A stretch of 64,000 nt of DNA from Poa pratensis (taxonomy: Eukaryota; Streptophyta; Magnoliopsida; Poales; Poaceae): the NCBI GenBank assembly GCA_947311845.1, contig CAMZMU010000081.1:3134701-3198700 (forward strand), written 5' to 3'. Of this stretch, positions 21,981 through 33,738 are shown piece by piece. The position numbers and the translations under genes are program-made. Position 1 is the first letter of the stretch; the number at the start of each line of letters is the position of its first letter. The notes beneath the pieces were generated by a model. It did no database searches. It saw nothing but the letters and a program-made list of their open reading frames with translations, and was not told where the DNA came from.

Positions 21981-23270
21981 TGAAAGTGCATCTTCCCTAG
22001 ATGATGTTTTGGTGTTAGTGATAACACAATTATGTATCTAACAATGTATTTTGAGCTTCCAGGGTTTTCTGATATAAGCGTCATCGAATAGAGCTTGCAA
22101 AATGGTCTTAACTGTTTTCTGCTCCAGGCAGCGGTAGTACCGCCAGGAGGGCCGGTAGTACCGCTGCGCAGAGTTTCCTCGCAAGCTCAGCCAGCTACCG
22201 CTGGCGGTACCGCTGGAGGTACCGCCGATTTTCAGCTTCTGTTTCCATCAGCGGTAGCTCCAGCGGTACTGGAGCGGTAGTACCGCTGGGCAGCGGCAGT
22301 ACCGCCAGCCCCAGCGGTGGTACCGCTGGGCAGCGGCAGTACCGCCCGAGGTGCCGCTGTTTTCCACCCTCTGTTGCGTTGGGCGGTAGCCGCAGCGGCA
22401 GTACCGCTGGGCAGCGGTGGTACCGCTGCCTCCAGCGGTAGTACCGCTTTGAAGACAGGCGCGGGCTCCAGAATTTCGAGCCGTTTGAATTGAAGACGAA
22501 GAAGGGCAGCGGTACTACCGCTGCCCCCAGCGGTAGTACCGCCGCGGGAATTCTGGCTGTGCAACGGCCACTTTTGGAGGAGCTATTTAAAGGGGTCTTC
22601 TTCCCCACTTGAAGACCAAGTTTTCCTATGCTCTCTCTCCTCCATTGATGAAAGCTTCAACCTACTAAGATCTCCCACTCCAACCACCCAAACCTCTTGA
22701 TACTTTGTGGAGTGAAGGAGGAGGTCTAGATCTACATCTCCACCGAAGGAATTTCAAATCCCCCACACGGATAGTGTGGAACTTGCATCTTGGGTTGCTT
22801 GTAACTCGAGGTGCCTTTGTGAGTCTCGGAGGAAGTCCGAGGCATTGTTGGGAGGCTTCAACTCATTGTGGAGTTCCCCGACCTTTGTGTACCGGCTTGG
22901 TCAACGCCATCAAGGTGACCTCATAGTGAATGAGCCAAACCCCCACGGGTGAAGCTCACGGAGAATAGAGTGAGCACATCCGTGCTATTGGAGCGCCTAG
23001 GTGGCTCCACACTCCTCCAACGTAGACGTACTTCCCTTGGGAAGGAACTACGGGAAACATCTCCGTGTCTCCACTTTGCGGTTACCTCTATCCTTTACTT
23101 GTTGCTTCCGCTACTTTGTTTACCTTGCTTGTATCACATAGGTTGCTATCACCTAGTGCACATCTAGTCAACCTTGTTATACTTTGCTCAAGCCTTAATT
23201 AATCGAAAAAGAATTAAAATTTGGTAGTCGCCTAATCACCCCCCCCTCTAGTCGACATATCGATCTTTCA
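21981..23270 (+). repeat. Copia 5' LTR (1290 bp)
   Basis: The LTR holds an array of GCGGTA/TACCGC palindromic words (22125-22555), a TATA-like TATTTAAA (22584-22591), and a T- and C-rich U5 ending CCCCCTCTAGTCGACATATC then GATCTTTCA. It differs from the 3' LTR by about one substitution and six indels, including an 11-bp one. Confidence 0.92.
22584..22591 (+). promoter_or_regulatory. Candidate TATA box in the Copia 5' LTR
   Basis: TATTTAAA sits about 600 bp into the LTR, just after the palindromic repeat array, and is repeated at 33045-33052 in the 3' LTR. This would put the transcript start near 22615-22625. Confidence 0.5.
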
Positions 23271-23286
23271 ATTGGTATCAGAGCCT
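23271..23286 (+). other. Copia primer-binding site
   Basis: ATTGGTATCAGAGCCT directly follows the 5' LTR end and is complementary to the 3' end of initiator-Met tRNA, the usual Copia primer. Confidence 0.85.
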
Positions 23287-23322
23287 CGTCTCTTATCTAA
23301 GGCTTCACCGCCTAAGAGAATA

Positions 23323-25030
23323 TGTCGGACGTCGTGGACCCTCTCGCATCGGTTACTAATGAACGCTTTGGTGAGGTTGTTAGTGAACTCAAGAGTGAGA
23401 TATCGAATCTCAATACCGAGATCACTACCAACCTCAACATAAGCATGAAGGAATCGATGCGAGAAATGTTCAAGGAGTTCCTAGGGAAACCGGATCCTCC
23501 TAAGGTTGATTTACCCTCCTTGGAAAATGTCCCGGGAAGGTAGATACTCTTCCTTCTACGGGTATTGTCAATGCGGACGGAAAGGCGCAAGCCAATCCCG
23601 AAACAAAGAACTCCGAGGATGGTAACTCAACCCCAAGGAAGCCGCCGGGGGTGTATGCTAATGTTCCACCGGAACAAGTGTATAACACAATCCACCAACA
23701 CGTCTCTCCGCCACACATCGCCAATATGGGCGCACCTCCTAAGCTTGATCCAAAAGACTTTCCTAATTGGCAATTCTCTATGCGTTCACACATGTCTAGT
23801 TGTTGTGTTTTCTTGATTGACATTTTAGAGCAAGGCTTCCATCCTCAAGACCCACACAACATGACTCCAACGGAGAAGGCCAATCATCAACTCAACGCCA
23901 CCGCCATGCACATGATACAAACGGCCGCAAGCCCAACTTATCGCACGCATATCCGTATGTGCACGACGGCAAAGCAATGTTGGGAGAATCTTCATAACTT
24001 GTTCTTGGGGAACAAAAGCATTCAACTTTCCAAGTATGAAGCGGTTCAAGATGAAGCCGATGAGTTTGTGATGAATGAAGATGAGACCCCCGAAGATCTC
24101 TATCGAAGACTCTCCGCTCTTGCCATCACCTTGAATGATTTCGGTTTTGAGAAGATTAGTGATAATTGGATCAAGCGCAAATTTCTCAAGGCCATCACTC
24201 CCTCAAATCAAGGCTTAGCTCAAACCATTCGATCAAGACCGGACTTCTCAACACTTGACTCCAACACCGTGCTCAACGAGTTTGTATCCATTGGGATGGT
24301 TGTCAAGAGCTCTATTCATGCTCAAGCTCGGCAAAGGGGACTTGCGGGACAATCTCCAAATGTCGCTTTGAAGTCCACCACCATCACTAGTGAAGAAGAG
24401 TTTGAACATGGAGGTGAAGAGGAGGATACGGAGGAGATCAAGAAAGACTATTGTGAGCACATGGCTCTTGCTTCAAGAGCCTATTGGGGCAACCGTTCCA
24501 AGAGATCTTCAAGACCTTTTGCTAAGAAGAACTTCGTTGCAAGACCAAGAGGAGACCGTCCAAAGACTTGCTATAATTGTAGTAATCTCAATCACTACAT
24601 TGCCGAGTGTCCTTGGGAGAATCGAGAGGACCACAATGGCAAGCTTGTGAGAAAAGACAAGTCCAAGGGCAACGGCAACAAGAACTACGTGAAGAAGAGG
24701 GTTACCAATGCCTTGTGTGTTCAAGATAGAAAAGTTTTGGAAGAATACACGTCCGGTGATGAAGATGAAGATGAAGTTGTAGCTACCGCTCGCATTGCCA
24801 TAGCTACACCTTCCTCTACACCGTCATCCCTATTTGAATCCCCCAATGAAAATGAGTCCATTCCCTACACATGTCTCATGGCAAAAGCCACCTCGGTAAC
24901 TCCTTCTCCTAAACCTATTGCCTCTACACCTCCTTCCTTATTGGATTGTGTAGAGAATGTTGTGAAGGAGCCCCAAAGTCCAAATGAGGTGGACGTGTGG
25001 CTAGCAATCTTAAAGGAGAAGACAAAGTGA
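23323..25030 (+). pseudogene. Copia gag (UBN2-like with CCHC zinc knuckle), frame-broken
   Basis: A first frame from MSDVVDPLASVTNERFGEVV (23322-23543) stops, and gag resumes in 23651-25030. The core contains LDPKDFPNWQFSMRSHM, a helical capsid region with LHNLFLGNKS and EDLYRRLSALAITL, and the CCHC knuckle CYNCSNLNHYIAEC (Cx2Cx4Hx4C). The protein would form the cytoplasmic particle that packages element RNA. Frame changes near 23540-23650 and 25030 split it. Confidence 0.85.
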
Positions 25031-25965
25031 ATGTTGATGCTCTTTTGGAGCAACTTGAGGAAACTAACTCTCTTGTAGATCAAAAGGAGGAGATCATTTC
25101 GGGCATGGCAAACCGTGAGGTTGACTATGCTAATGAGATAGCGGATTTCGCTATTGCTCTTGAAAAGGAGCAAACTCGTAGAAGGTCCCTTGAGGAGGCC
25201 CTATCTAATTCCGAGGAATCCTATGCTATTGACATGTCTAGAGTTAAAAAGGATCATGAACATGCTCTTGCTACTTCTAAAGTCTATAAGAATGAGAAGC
25301 TTGAGCTAGGCATTGAACATGCTAGACTTGAGAAGGAAAACAAGAGACTTGATGAGGAACTCAAAACCCTCAAAGAGTCTTTTGCCAAACTTGAGAAGTC
25401 TCATGATCAATTCCTAGGTCAACAAGTGAAAGAAGTTATTGCTTCCACATCAAATGAAATTATTGCTAAATCTATTATTTGTTGTGAGCATGCTAACCTT
25501 GTTGAAGAGAATGCTAAGTTGAAATCTCAACTTGAGAAGGGCATTATGGCTTGTGCCCAAGGAGAAAAGAACCTCAATGACCTTTTGAGCAATCAAAAGG
25601 ATCAAATTGGAAAAGAAGGACTTGGTTTCTCTACCAAGTCAAAGAAGAAGAACAAGAAGAAGAAGAAGTCTTCTCCCTCTTCAAAAGCTATTATCTTTGT
25701 GAAGGAGGGGGAGTTGGCTAAAGAGAAGGAGACCAACACCATTGTGGGTGGTGAGGTCACAAGGGACCTTCCTACCCATAATGACTTTGCCGGCAAATAT
25801 AACCCATCTTATGTTCTTATGAAATCTAGAGATGGTCATGTTTATGCTAAATATGTTGGCTCTTCTTATGGTGATGATTATCATTGGGCTATTTGGGTTC
25901 CTAAGACCCTTGTGACTAACAAGAAAGGACCCATCGAAAAATGGGTACCTAAATCAAAGACTTGA
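24997..25965 (+). pseudogene. Copia gag C-terminal coiled-coil region
   Basis: This frame continues from gag in another phase. It is largely coiled coil (YANEIADFAIALEKEQTRRR, LELGIEHARLEKENKRLDEE), followed by a lysine-rich stretch and HWAIWVPKTLVTNKKGP just before the stop. In related plant Copia elements this segment joins the gag knuckle to the protease and often ends in a stop before pol. Confidence 0.75.
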
Positions 25966-25978
25966 TTCCTTGTAGGGT

Positions 25979-27250
25979 GTGGCGTCCGGTGCGGGTCGAT
26001 GGACGGTGGATAGTGGCGCATCCCAACACATGACCGGACGCATTGACTTGGTGGATGATATTGAACCTCCTCTACCTCAATATTCACGAGTCAAAATTGG
26101 TGACAACCGCGAGCTTAAGGTATTGGGACGAGGCAAGGTCGTTGTTGCTAGAGAAGTCTCTATCAAGAATGTACTTGTCGTTGAGTCCCTTGGTTACAAC
26201 TTACTCTCCGTCTATCAACTTACTAAAAGTGGTTATGGGTGTTATTTTGATGACGAGAGTGTGATCATCACCGTGAAGGGATCTCTTAAAGTAGTCTTTG
26301 TTGGACATGTCGAGTACGGCATGTATGTGCTTGATTTCTCGAAAGAGAGCATGTCGGCCGCGACTTGTCTAATGGCTAAAGTTGATGTGGGTTGGCTTTG
26401 GCACCGCCGACTAGCCCACACCAATATGAGAACACTCCATGATCTTCAAAGTGGTAATCACATTCTTGGACTAACCGATATTAAGTTTTCCAAAGATCGT
26501 GTGTGTAGATCATGCGTTCTAGGAAAGCAACATGGAGAAGCCCATCCACCAAAGACGAAGATTACCACCACAAGATTCTTGAGCTCATTCATTTGGACCT
26601 TTTTGGTCCATTATCTTATGATAGTCTTGGTGGGAAGAAGTATTGCTTGGTGATTGTTGATGACTATTCAAGATACACATGGGTCTATTTCTTCAAGAAA
26701 AGAGTGAGACTCAACAAAGAGTCATTGACTTCATCAACATGTCAACGCAATATCAAGAGAAGATCATGACAATTCGAAGTGACAATGGGTCCGAATTCAA
26801 GAACTACCGTGGAGGGGTTTCTTAGTGAAGAGGGATTGCTCATCAATATTCCACTCCATACACCCCTCAACAAAATGGTGTTGCGGAGAGGAAGAACCGG
26901 ACTCTTATGGATGCGGCTAGGACCATGATTGCGGAGTATGCTTCTCCGTTAACTTTTGGGCCGAAGCCATCTCCACCGCTTGTCATGCAACAAATCGGTT
27001 ATTTCTCCGCAAGCTATTGAACAAGACCCCATATGAGATTCTTCTTGGGAAGAAACCGGATCTTTCTTATTTTCGTGTCTTTGGATGCAAGTGCTTCATT
27101 CGCAAGAAAGGTAACCGGTTATCTAAGTTTGAACTAGATCTATAGAGGGTATCTTTGTTGGTTACTCCACAAACTCTCACGGCTATAGAGTCTACAACAA
27201 GACCACCGGTCAAGTTGAAGAATCTAGTGACGTGAAGTTTGATGAGGATA
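25979..27250 (+). pseudogene. Copia protease and integrase, frame-broken
   Basis: The protease active site is present in WTVDSGASQHMTG. Next comes the GAG-pre-integrase HHCC-type region (WLWHRRLAHTNMRTL ... CRSCVLGKQHG). The integrase core follows in changing frames: HLDLFGPLSYDSLGG with VDDYSRYTWVYFF, then a frame with SDNGSEFKN, then YTPQQNGVAERKNRTL with the catalytic Glu. At least three frameshifts (near 26575, 26700 and 26820) break the core. Confidence 0.85.
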
Positions 27251-27702
27251 ATGGCTCCCAAGTGGGGCAAGTTGATCCTAATGTTGTAGGTGATGTACCT
27301 ATGGAGCTCGCTCTAAGAAGGATGGCAATTGGGGACATTCGTCCCATTGAAGAGGATCCTCCTCAAGTTCAAGATCCTCCTCGAGCTCCTCCTCAAGTCA
27401 TACCATCACCAACTCAAGATCCTCCCCGTAACCAAGAACAAACTCCGAGCCCTCAAACAAGTGAGCAAGGTCAAGAACAAGATCAACCTAGTGGTTCCTC
27501 TCCACAACTTGATGTTCAAGACCAAGCTCTAGATGGTGCACACGACAATGATCAAGAACAAGATCAAGGTGGTCCTCATCAAGATCAAGCTCAAGATCAA
27601 AACAATGCACATGACTCCGATGATGAAGGAAATGATCAAGTCATCTCTCAAGAAACTTCGGAGAGACCAAGAGAAGAGAATTGCGAAGAGAGCAAAAATT
27701 AA
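27251..27702 (+). other. Copia pol linker (Gln/Asp/Pro-rich)
   Basis: This low-complexity linker between integrase and reverse transcriptase repeats DQEQDQ, PPQV and PPR units. Such linkers are normal in plant Copia polyproteins. It lies in a different frame from the RT segment that follows. Confidence 0.7.
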
Positions 27703-28694
27703 CTCGCTTAGAGCATACATTGGACAAAGTTCTTGGAGGTGTCCAAAGCAAGGTCGTCACAAGAAAACAATTGGCAAGCTTTAGCACCAACCATGCTTTT
27801 GTGTCCTTCATCGAGCCCAAGAAGGTGTATGAAGCTCTTGAAGATCATGATTGGATTGATGCCATGCATGAAGAACTCAATAACTTCAAGCGCAACAAGG
27901 TGTGGAAGTTGGTGCCAAGGCCAAATGGGTGCAAGAACGTCATCGGCACCAAATGGGTCTTCAAGAACAAGCAAGATTCGAACGGCATTGTCATTCGAAA
28001 CAAGGCAAGATTGGTGGCACAAGGCTACTCTCAAGTCGAAGGTGTTGACTTCGGTGAAACCTATGCCCCCGTTGCTCGTCTTGAATCTATTCGCATCTTG
28101 CTTGCATATGCATCTCATCATAACTTTAAATTGCAACAAATGGATGTTAAAAGTGCTTTCCTTAATGGTCCTATTAATGAGTTGGTATATGTTAAGCAAC
28201 CTCCCGGGTTTGAGGATCCCAACCATCCGGACCATGTTTACAAGCTCGACAAGGCACTCTATGGCCTTAAACAAGCCCCACGTGCGTGGTATGAGCACCT
28301 TCGAGAGTTTCTTGTAGACCGTGGATTCCAAGTTGGTGTTATTGACCCCACCCTCTTTACCAAGAAGGTGGGTGGCAATCTTTTCATATGCCAACTCTAT
28401 GTAGATGACATCATTTTTGGTTCTACTAACAATGCTTTCAATGATGAGTTTGCAAAGCTAATGACAAGCAAATTTGAGATGTCCATGATGGGGGAGTTGA
28501 AGTACTTCCTAGGATTTGAAGTGAAGCAATATAGGGAAGGTACCTTCATCAATCAAGCCAAATATACCCAAGACATGCTCAAGAGGTTCACGATGACGGA
28601 GCTCAAACTTACAAGACACCCATGTCCACCTCCGTCGACCTCCACACCGACACCGAGGGTAACGATGTCGATCAAAAACTCTATCGCTCTATGA
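27681..28694 (+). pseudogene. Copia reverse transcriptase
   Basis: A continuous open segment contains the RVT_2 landmarks [65 protein letters not shown] and the catalytic [12 protein letters not shown]. It ends by frameshift near 28615, just before RNase H. The palm residues are intact. Confidence 0.92.
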
Positions 28695-29350
28695 TTGGCT
28701 CTTTGCTTTATCTTTGTGCATCTAGACCGGATATTATGTTTAGTGTGGGTAAGTGTGCAAGGTATCAAGCGGCTCCCAAAGAGAGCCACTTAGTGGCGGT
28801 TAAGCGCATCTTTCGATATTTGCTTCATACCCCAAACTTTGGTCTTTGGTATCCCAAGGGTTCAAGCTTTCATCTCATGGGTTACTCGGATGCGGATTAT
28901 GCCGGAGAGAAGAAGGATAGGAAGTCTACATCCGGGAGTTGTCAATTTCTTGGCCGCTCCTTGGTGTGTTGGTCTTCCAAGAAGCAAAATTGTGTTGCTC
29001 TCTCCACCACCGAAGCCGAGTACATCTCCGCCGCAAGTTGTTGTGCTCAACTCTTATGGATGGTGCAAACTATGAAGGATTATGGTATTATCTTCTCCAA
29101 GGTGCCCCTCATGTGCGATAATGAAAGTGCTATCAAGATCGCCCACAACCCCGTGCAACATGCCAAGACGAAGCATATTGAAGTTCGTCATCATTTCATC
29201 CGGGAGCATGTGGAGAGGGGCAACATTGACCTTTCTTTTGTAGGAACCAAGGATCAACTTGCGGATATATTCACCAAGGCCCTTGATGAACCAAGATTTC
29301 GAGAGTTGAGGAATGAACTAAATGTCATTGATGCGAGCAACTTTGCTTGA
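28622..29350 (+). pseudogene. Copia RNase H
   Basis: The frame contains [61 protein letters not shown] and ends ADIFTKALDE. The Asp and Glu residues of the catalytic site are visible. It is one base out of phase with the RT segment. Confidence 0.92.
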
Positions 29351-30583
29351 CCGCCTTGCACAAGTACCCATAGTAGACATCGTAACTAGTTTAGATGCAT
29401 GCATGGACATAGGGGGAGTGTAGCTCAACTCATGAGTCAACACTACTTCTATTATGCGCACATAGACAATTCGTGCTTTATTTGGTCACTCCGGTGACAA
29501 ATTGTGCTTAAACGATGAGTATTGGCCTTAAACCCAAGATATATCTTCGCGGTTTTGGGTTGATAATTGCTCATACATGGTGGCCTAGGCCACCGCCCTC
29601 CTCCTTTTGAGGAGTTGGTTTTATTTGGATCTTATTTGGTCTTTTAGACTTCTTTTTGGGGAGAGAACTCAAGCTTGGGTCTTCAAGTTTGGTTTTTGCA
29701 AACTTGAGTTTCTTCTCCTTTCTCAGCTACTTGTCTATCCCAAGCCAACACTCTTTATTAAAACAGCCCTATCTCTCTCTAAAAATGCCTTTTTCATGCT
29801 CTTGGTTGTTTGGATGGTCGGAAACGGCGGTCAAATCGGATTCGGGGCTCATTTTGAGCCCTAGCTGACTTTGCCCCAGGCGCCGGTACTACCGGGCATC
29901 CTGGCGGTACTACCGCTGCGCGTGCTTCACAGCACTGTGCAGCGCGGTATCGCCACGGTGCCTGTTTTTATCGGGACCGGTACTACCGCTGGATGGAGCG
30001 GTAGTACCGCTCGCGGAGTTTGGACAGAATAAGGCTCGGGAGACTCGTTTTTGAGGGTTCCTCCCTCATTTCGTTTCTTCCCCAACTCCTTCTCCTCCCA
30101 CCTCCGCCGCCGCCGGCCACTCCTCCGCCGGGAAGGAGCTCTCCCCAGGCTTGGATCTCAACCTCCACGCCCCGGGACGCCTCCTGCATCTCTCCTCTCC
30201 TCGATCCTCTGCCATGAGTTCCGGTATGCCCTATCCCTCTCTCTCATCTAGTTGATGGATAGAGATGAAATTAGTGGTGTTCCTCTTGGATTCGTGGTAG
30301 ATTGAGTAGGTAGAGATGTGTATTTGTGGATCTAGAACCTTGTCTATAAATTTGTTGCGAAATTTGTGGCTAGATTGAAAGTTCCTCTTCCTAGATTTAG
30401 AGGAGTAACCCTAGATAATGTTAGTGCTTTTTAAAGCCATAATATTACCTCTTGTTACATCTCCAACACTAGTTTTGGCACTCTCCCTCTAGTTTTAATT
30501 TCATACAATTTTGTAGACATGTGTTCTTTTTCTCCAAAATAATGAAATGGTGCATTCTTACCTATATGCTTGCCCCTCCCATG
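29351..30583 (+). other. Copia spacer between pol and ORF3, with TACCGC/GCGGTA palindromes
   Basis: No domain was recognised. At 29886-30012 the same words as in the LTR array (GCGGTACTACCGC, GAGCGGTAGTACCGCTC) reappear. The leader before ORF3 is C- and T-rich. Confidence 0.6.
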
Positions 30584-31985
30584 CTATTCACAGGTAGTGC
30601 GTCTGTTCGACGCACCAAGTCTGTTGGGCGCAAGAAACCAAGGACCGATGGTGGTGATGAGATTCAAGATGAGATTGATGGGGTTCCCGTGACTCGCCGG
30701 AGGTTTCCACCTCCGGAGAAGACCCTGCCCAAGAGGACCAAGTCTGCTAGTCAGTGTCGGACAAGGATTTTGCGGTCAAGCGGGCTGTCAATTGCTATGT
30801 GATTGAGAGGATGGATCAAATTCCCTCCATTCGGGGCAACAATCCTTCTTTCACAACAAGTTCCAAGAACAATGCTACAATGAGATCTTGTTGAAAAGCC
30901 GGTGGAGAACCATGTGGAGCAACACTTCATCAATATGGATCACATGAGGGACAAGATTGATTACTTTGGAGAAGCCCTTGATATTTGCGAAGAGTTTGGG
31001 CTTTTACCCATGATGGAGTTGGAACAAGATTTTGATGAGAAGCTTGTGGCTCAATTTCTAGCCACCGTTCACTTTGGCAATGAGACGGAGCGCACCATCA
31101 CATGGATGACAAAGGAGAAGAAGTTTGAAGAGAAGTGGTCTGCAATTGCTCGATGCTTGAGTATGAGGAGTTTGGTTCCGTCCTCTACGACGACTTTGAC
31201 GATACTCACTTCCGTGTCCATCATGTGGGGGTGCAGGCTGTAGAAGTGGAGAAGCTCTTGCCTTTATATGACCCGGAGAGCGCTGAGAAGTGGAAGGTTG
31301 GCAAGTCCAAGGGACTTTTTCCCACTTGGGACATCATGCACCGGATCTATCGCGAGACAATCAACCCAAAGGTGGGCAACATTGATGAAATTCATGGTTT
31401 TCTCAAAAATCTCATGCTCCTCACAAAGGAGATGCAAGGCAAGGGAAGAAGTTGGATGTCATGGATTTCATTTGGCATGAACTTTGGGAGGTCATTATCA
31501 AGAAGAAGAACATCGCTTTTGCTCCTCTCATCATGCGTATCATCATTTGGAAGTGGGTTGAGGAGAACGATGTTGCGGAGCTTGGGGATGCGGAGGAATG
31601 GATCCCCCACAAGAGTAAGCGGCTCCTTGTTAAGCCCCATCCGAAGAAGAAGAAGAGCAAAGAAGTTGTGGATGAAGCCGGTCCCTCTCACACTAAGAAG
31701 GAAGGGCCTTTCCTTTGGATGGCTACTTCTATGAAGAAGCTCTTCAAGCTGACCAAGAAAGTTGAGAGGAACCAATATGATGTCTATGAGAGCACGATGA
31801 AGGCTCGCCAAGCTGAAATTGCTCACCGTCGTGCTCAAGGAGAACAAGTGCAGTCCGGCTCGGAGAAGAACATCACTCCATGGGAGGAGTGGCAAGCTCA
31901 GGACAGTGCAGGGCAGGTGATCACTTGGGCAGATTATGAAGAAGATGAAGTCACCTCTCAGCAGCCTCCGTTCGGTTTCGAGTGA
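30584..31985 (+). pseudogene. Copia third ORF (env-like position), function unknown, frame-broken
   Basis: Several overlapping frames read in succession carry RRTKSVGRKKPRTDGG, MENHVEQHFINMDHMRDKID, VHHVGVQAVEVEKLLPLYDP, FLKNLMLLTKEMQGKG and an acidic C-terminus (ITWADYEEDEVTSQQPPFGF). It lies between RNase H and the 3' LTR, where SIRE/Maximus elements have a so-called env-like ORF. I saw no convincing signal peptide or membrane anchor, so an envelope role is not supported. At least three frame changes break it. Confidence 0.65.
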
Positions 31986-32418
31986 CCCTTGGGGCGTTAG
32001 CATCGGTCTTTCCCTTTTTGGTGTCTCGATGCCAAAGGGGGAGAGATATCTAGTAGGCTCTCGTACGGGGTTTCGCAAGGGTTGTGTGTCACAAGCTTGT
32101 TCTTTATTCGTGTTGTTTCTCTTATGCTTGTGAACACTTTTTATTTTCAGTTATGGATCTCTCCATGTGGTGTAAGACATGTGAACCTTACCTTAATTGC
32201 TTAGCTTTGTTTATCTTTGTTCATGTCTTATTCTTTGTTGCAAGCTCTTTATCTATATCATTTGCAAAGTTTGCAAAAGCTAGGGGGAGCATTGATCCTA
32301 GGTTGTGTGCGTTTGTGCATTCAAAAGCATTTCATGAATAATGCACATGTCTAGGGGGAGCTCCGTCTATCTTTTACAAATCTTTTGCCTTGCGATAATT
32401 GTGTTGTCATCTAACGCC

Positions 32419-32432
32419 AAAAAGGGGGAGAT
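32419..32432 (+). other. Copia polypurine tract
   Basis: AAAAAGGGGGAGAT ends at the 3' LTR boundary. Polypurine tracts prime plus-strand synthesis. Three similar AGGGGGAG words occur upstream, near 29410, 32282 and 32354. Confidence 0.8.
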
Positions 32433-33733
32433 TGAAAGTGCATCTTCCCTAGATGATGTTTTGGTGTTAGTGATAACACAATTATGTATCTAACAATGTA
32501 TTTTGAGCTTCCAGGGTTTTCTGATATAAGCGTCATCGAATAGAGCTTGCAAATGGTCTTAACTGTTTTCTGCTCCAGGCAGCGGTAGTACCGCCAGGAG
32601 GGCCGGTAGTACCGCTGCGCAGAGTTTCCTCGCAAGCTCAGCCAGCTACCGCTGGCGGTACCGCTGGAGGTACCGCCGATTTTCAGCTTCTGTTTCCATC
32701 AGCGGTAGCTCCAGCGGTACTGGAGCGGTAGTACCGCTGGGCAGCGGCAGTACCGCCAGCCCCAGCGGTGGTACCGCTGGGCAGCGGCAGTACCGCCCGA
32801 GGTGCCGCTTTTTCCACCCTCTGTTGCGTTGGGCGGTAGCCGCAGCGGTACCGCAGCGGCAGTACCGCTGGGCAGCGGTGGTACCGCTGCCTCCAGCGGT
32901 AGTACCGCTTTGAAGACAGGCGCGGGCTCCAGAATTTCGAGCCGTTTGAATTGAAGACGAAGAAGGGCAGCGGTACTACCGCTGCCCCCAGCGGTAGTAC
33001 CGCCGCGGGAATTCTGGCTGTGCAACGGCCACTTTTGGAGGAGCTATTTAAAGGGGTCTTCTTCCCCACTTGAAGACCAAGTTTTCCTATGCTCTCTCTC
33101 CTCCATTGATGAAAGCTTCAACCTACTAAGATCTCCCACTCCAACCACCCAAACCTCTTGATACTTTGTGGAGTGAAGGAGGAGGTCTAGATCTACATCT
33201 CCACCGAAGGAATTTCAAATCCCTCCACACGGATAGTGTGGAACTTGCATCTTGGGTTGCTTGTAACTCGAGGTGCCTTTGTGAGTCTCGGAGGAAGTCC
33301 GAGGCATTGTTGGGAGGCTTCAACTCATTGTGGAGTTCCCCGACCTTTGTGTACCGGCTTGGTCAACGCCATCAAGGTGACCTCATAGTGAATGAGCCAA
33401 ACCCCCACGGGTGAAGCTCACGGAGAATAGAGTGAGCACATCCGTGCTATTGGAGCGCCTAGGTGGCTCCACACTCCTCCAACGTAGACGTACTTCCCTT
33501 GGGAAGGAACTACGGGAAACATCTCCGTGTCTCCACTTTGCGGTTACCTCTATCCTTTACTTGTTGCTTCCGCTACTTTGTTTACCTTGCTTGTATCACA
33601 TAGGTTGCTATCACCTAGTGCACATCTAGTCAACCTTGTTATACTTTTCTCAAGCCTAATTAATCGAAAAAGAATTAAAATTTGGTAGTCGCCTAATCAC
33701 CCCCCCCCCTCTAGTCGACATATCGATCTTTCA
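32433..33733 (+). repeat. Copia 3' LTR (1301 bp)
   Basis: It is almost identical to the 5' LTR. The main difference is an extra 11-bp repeat unit near 32845 inside the palindromic array; the rest are one-base indels and about one substitution. Such low divergence means a recent insertion. Confidence 0.92.
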
Positions 33734-33738
33734 GCGGC

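Larger units (their letters stand above)
21981..33733 (+). mobile_element. Copia retrotransposon, SIRE/Maximus-like, full length but frame-broken
   Basis: The element has LTRs 21981-23270 and 32433-33733, each starting TGAAAGTGCATC and ending GATCTTTCA. A primer-binding site follows the 5' LTR, a polypurine tract precedes the 3' LTR, and a 5-bp GCGGC duplication lies at 21976-21980 and 33734-33738. The order gag, protease, integrase, RT, RNase H is that of Copia. A long extra ORF region after RNase H and the large size (11.75 kb) suggest the SIRE/Maximus lineage. It inserted into the Gypsy LTR. Multiple frameshifts show it cannot encode its own proteins. Confidence 0.93.

Noticed and set aside
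22195..22608. Two long minus-strand frames in the Copia LTR (and copies at 32683-33069)
   Set aside because: They are translations of the GCGGTA/TACCGC array and have no independent support.
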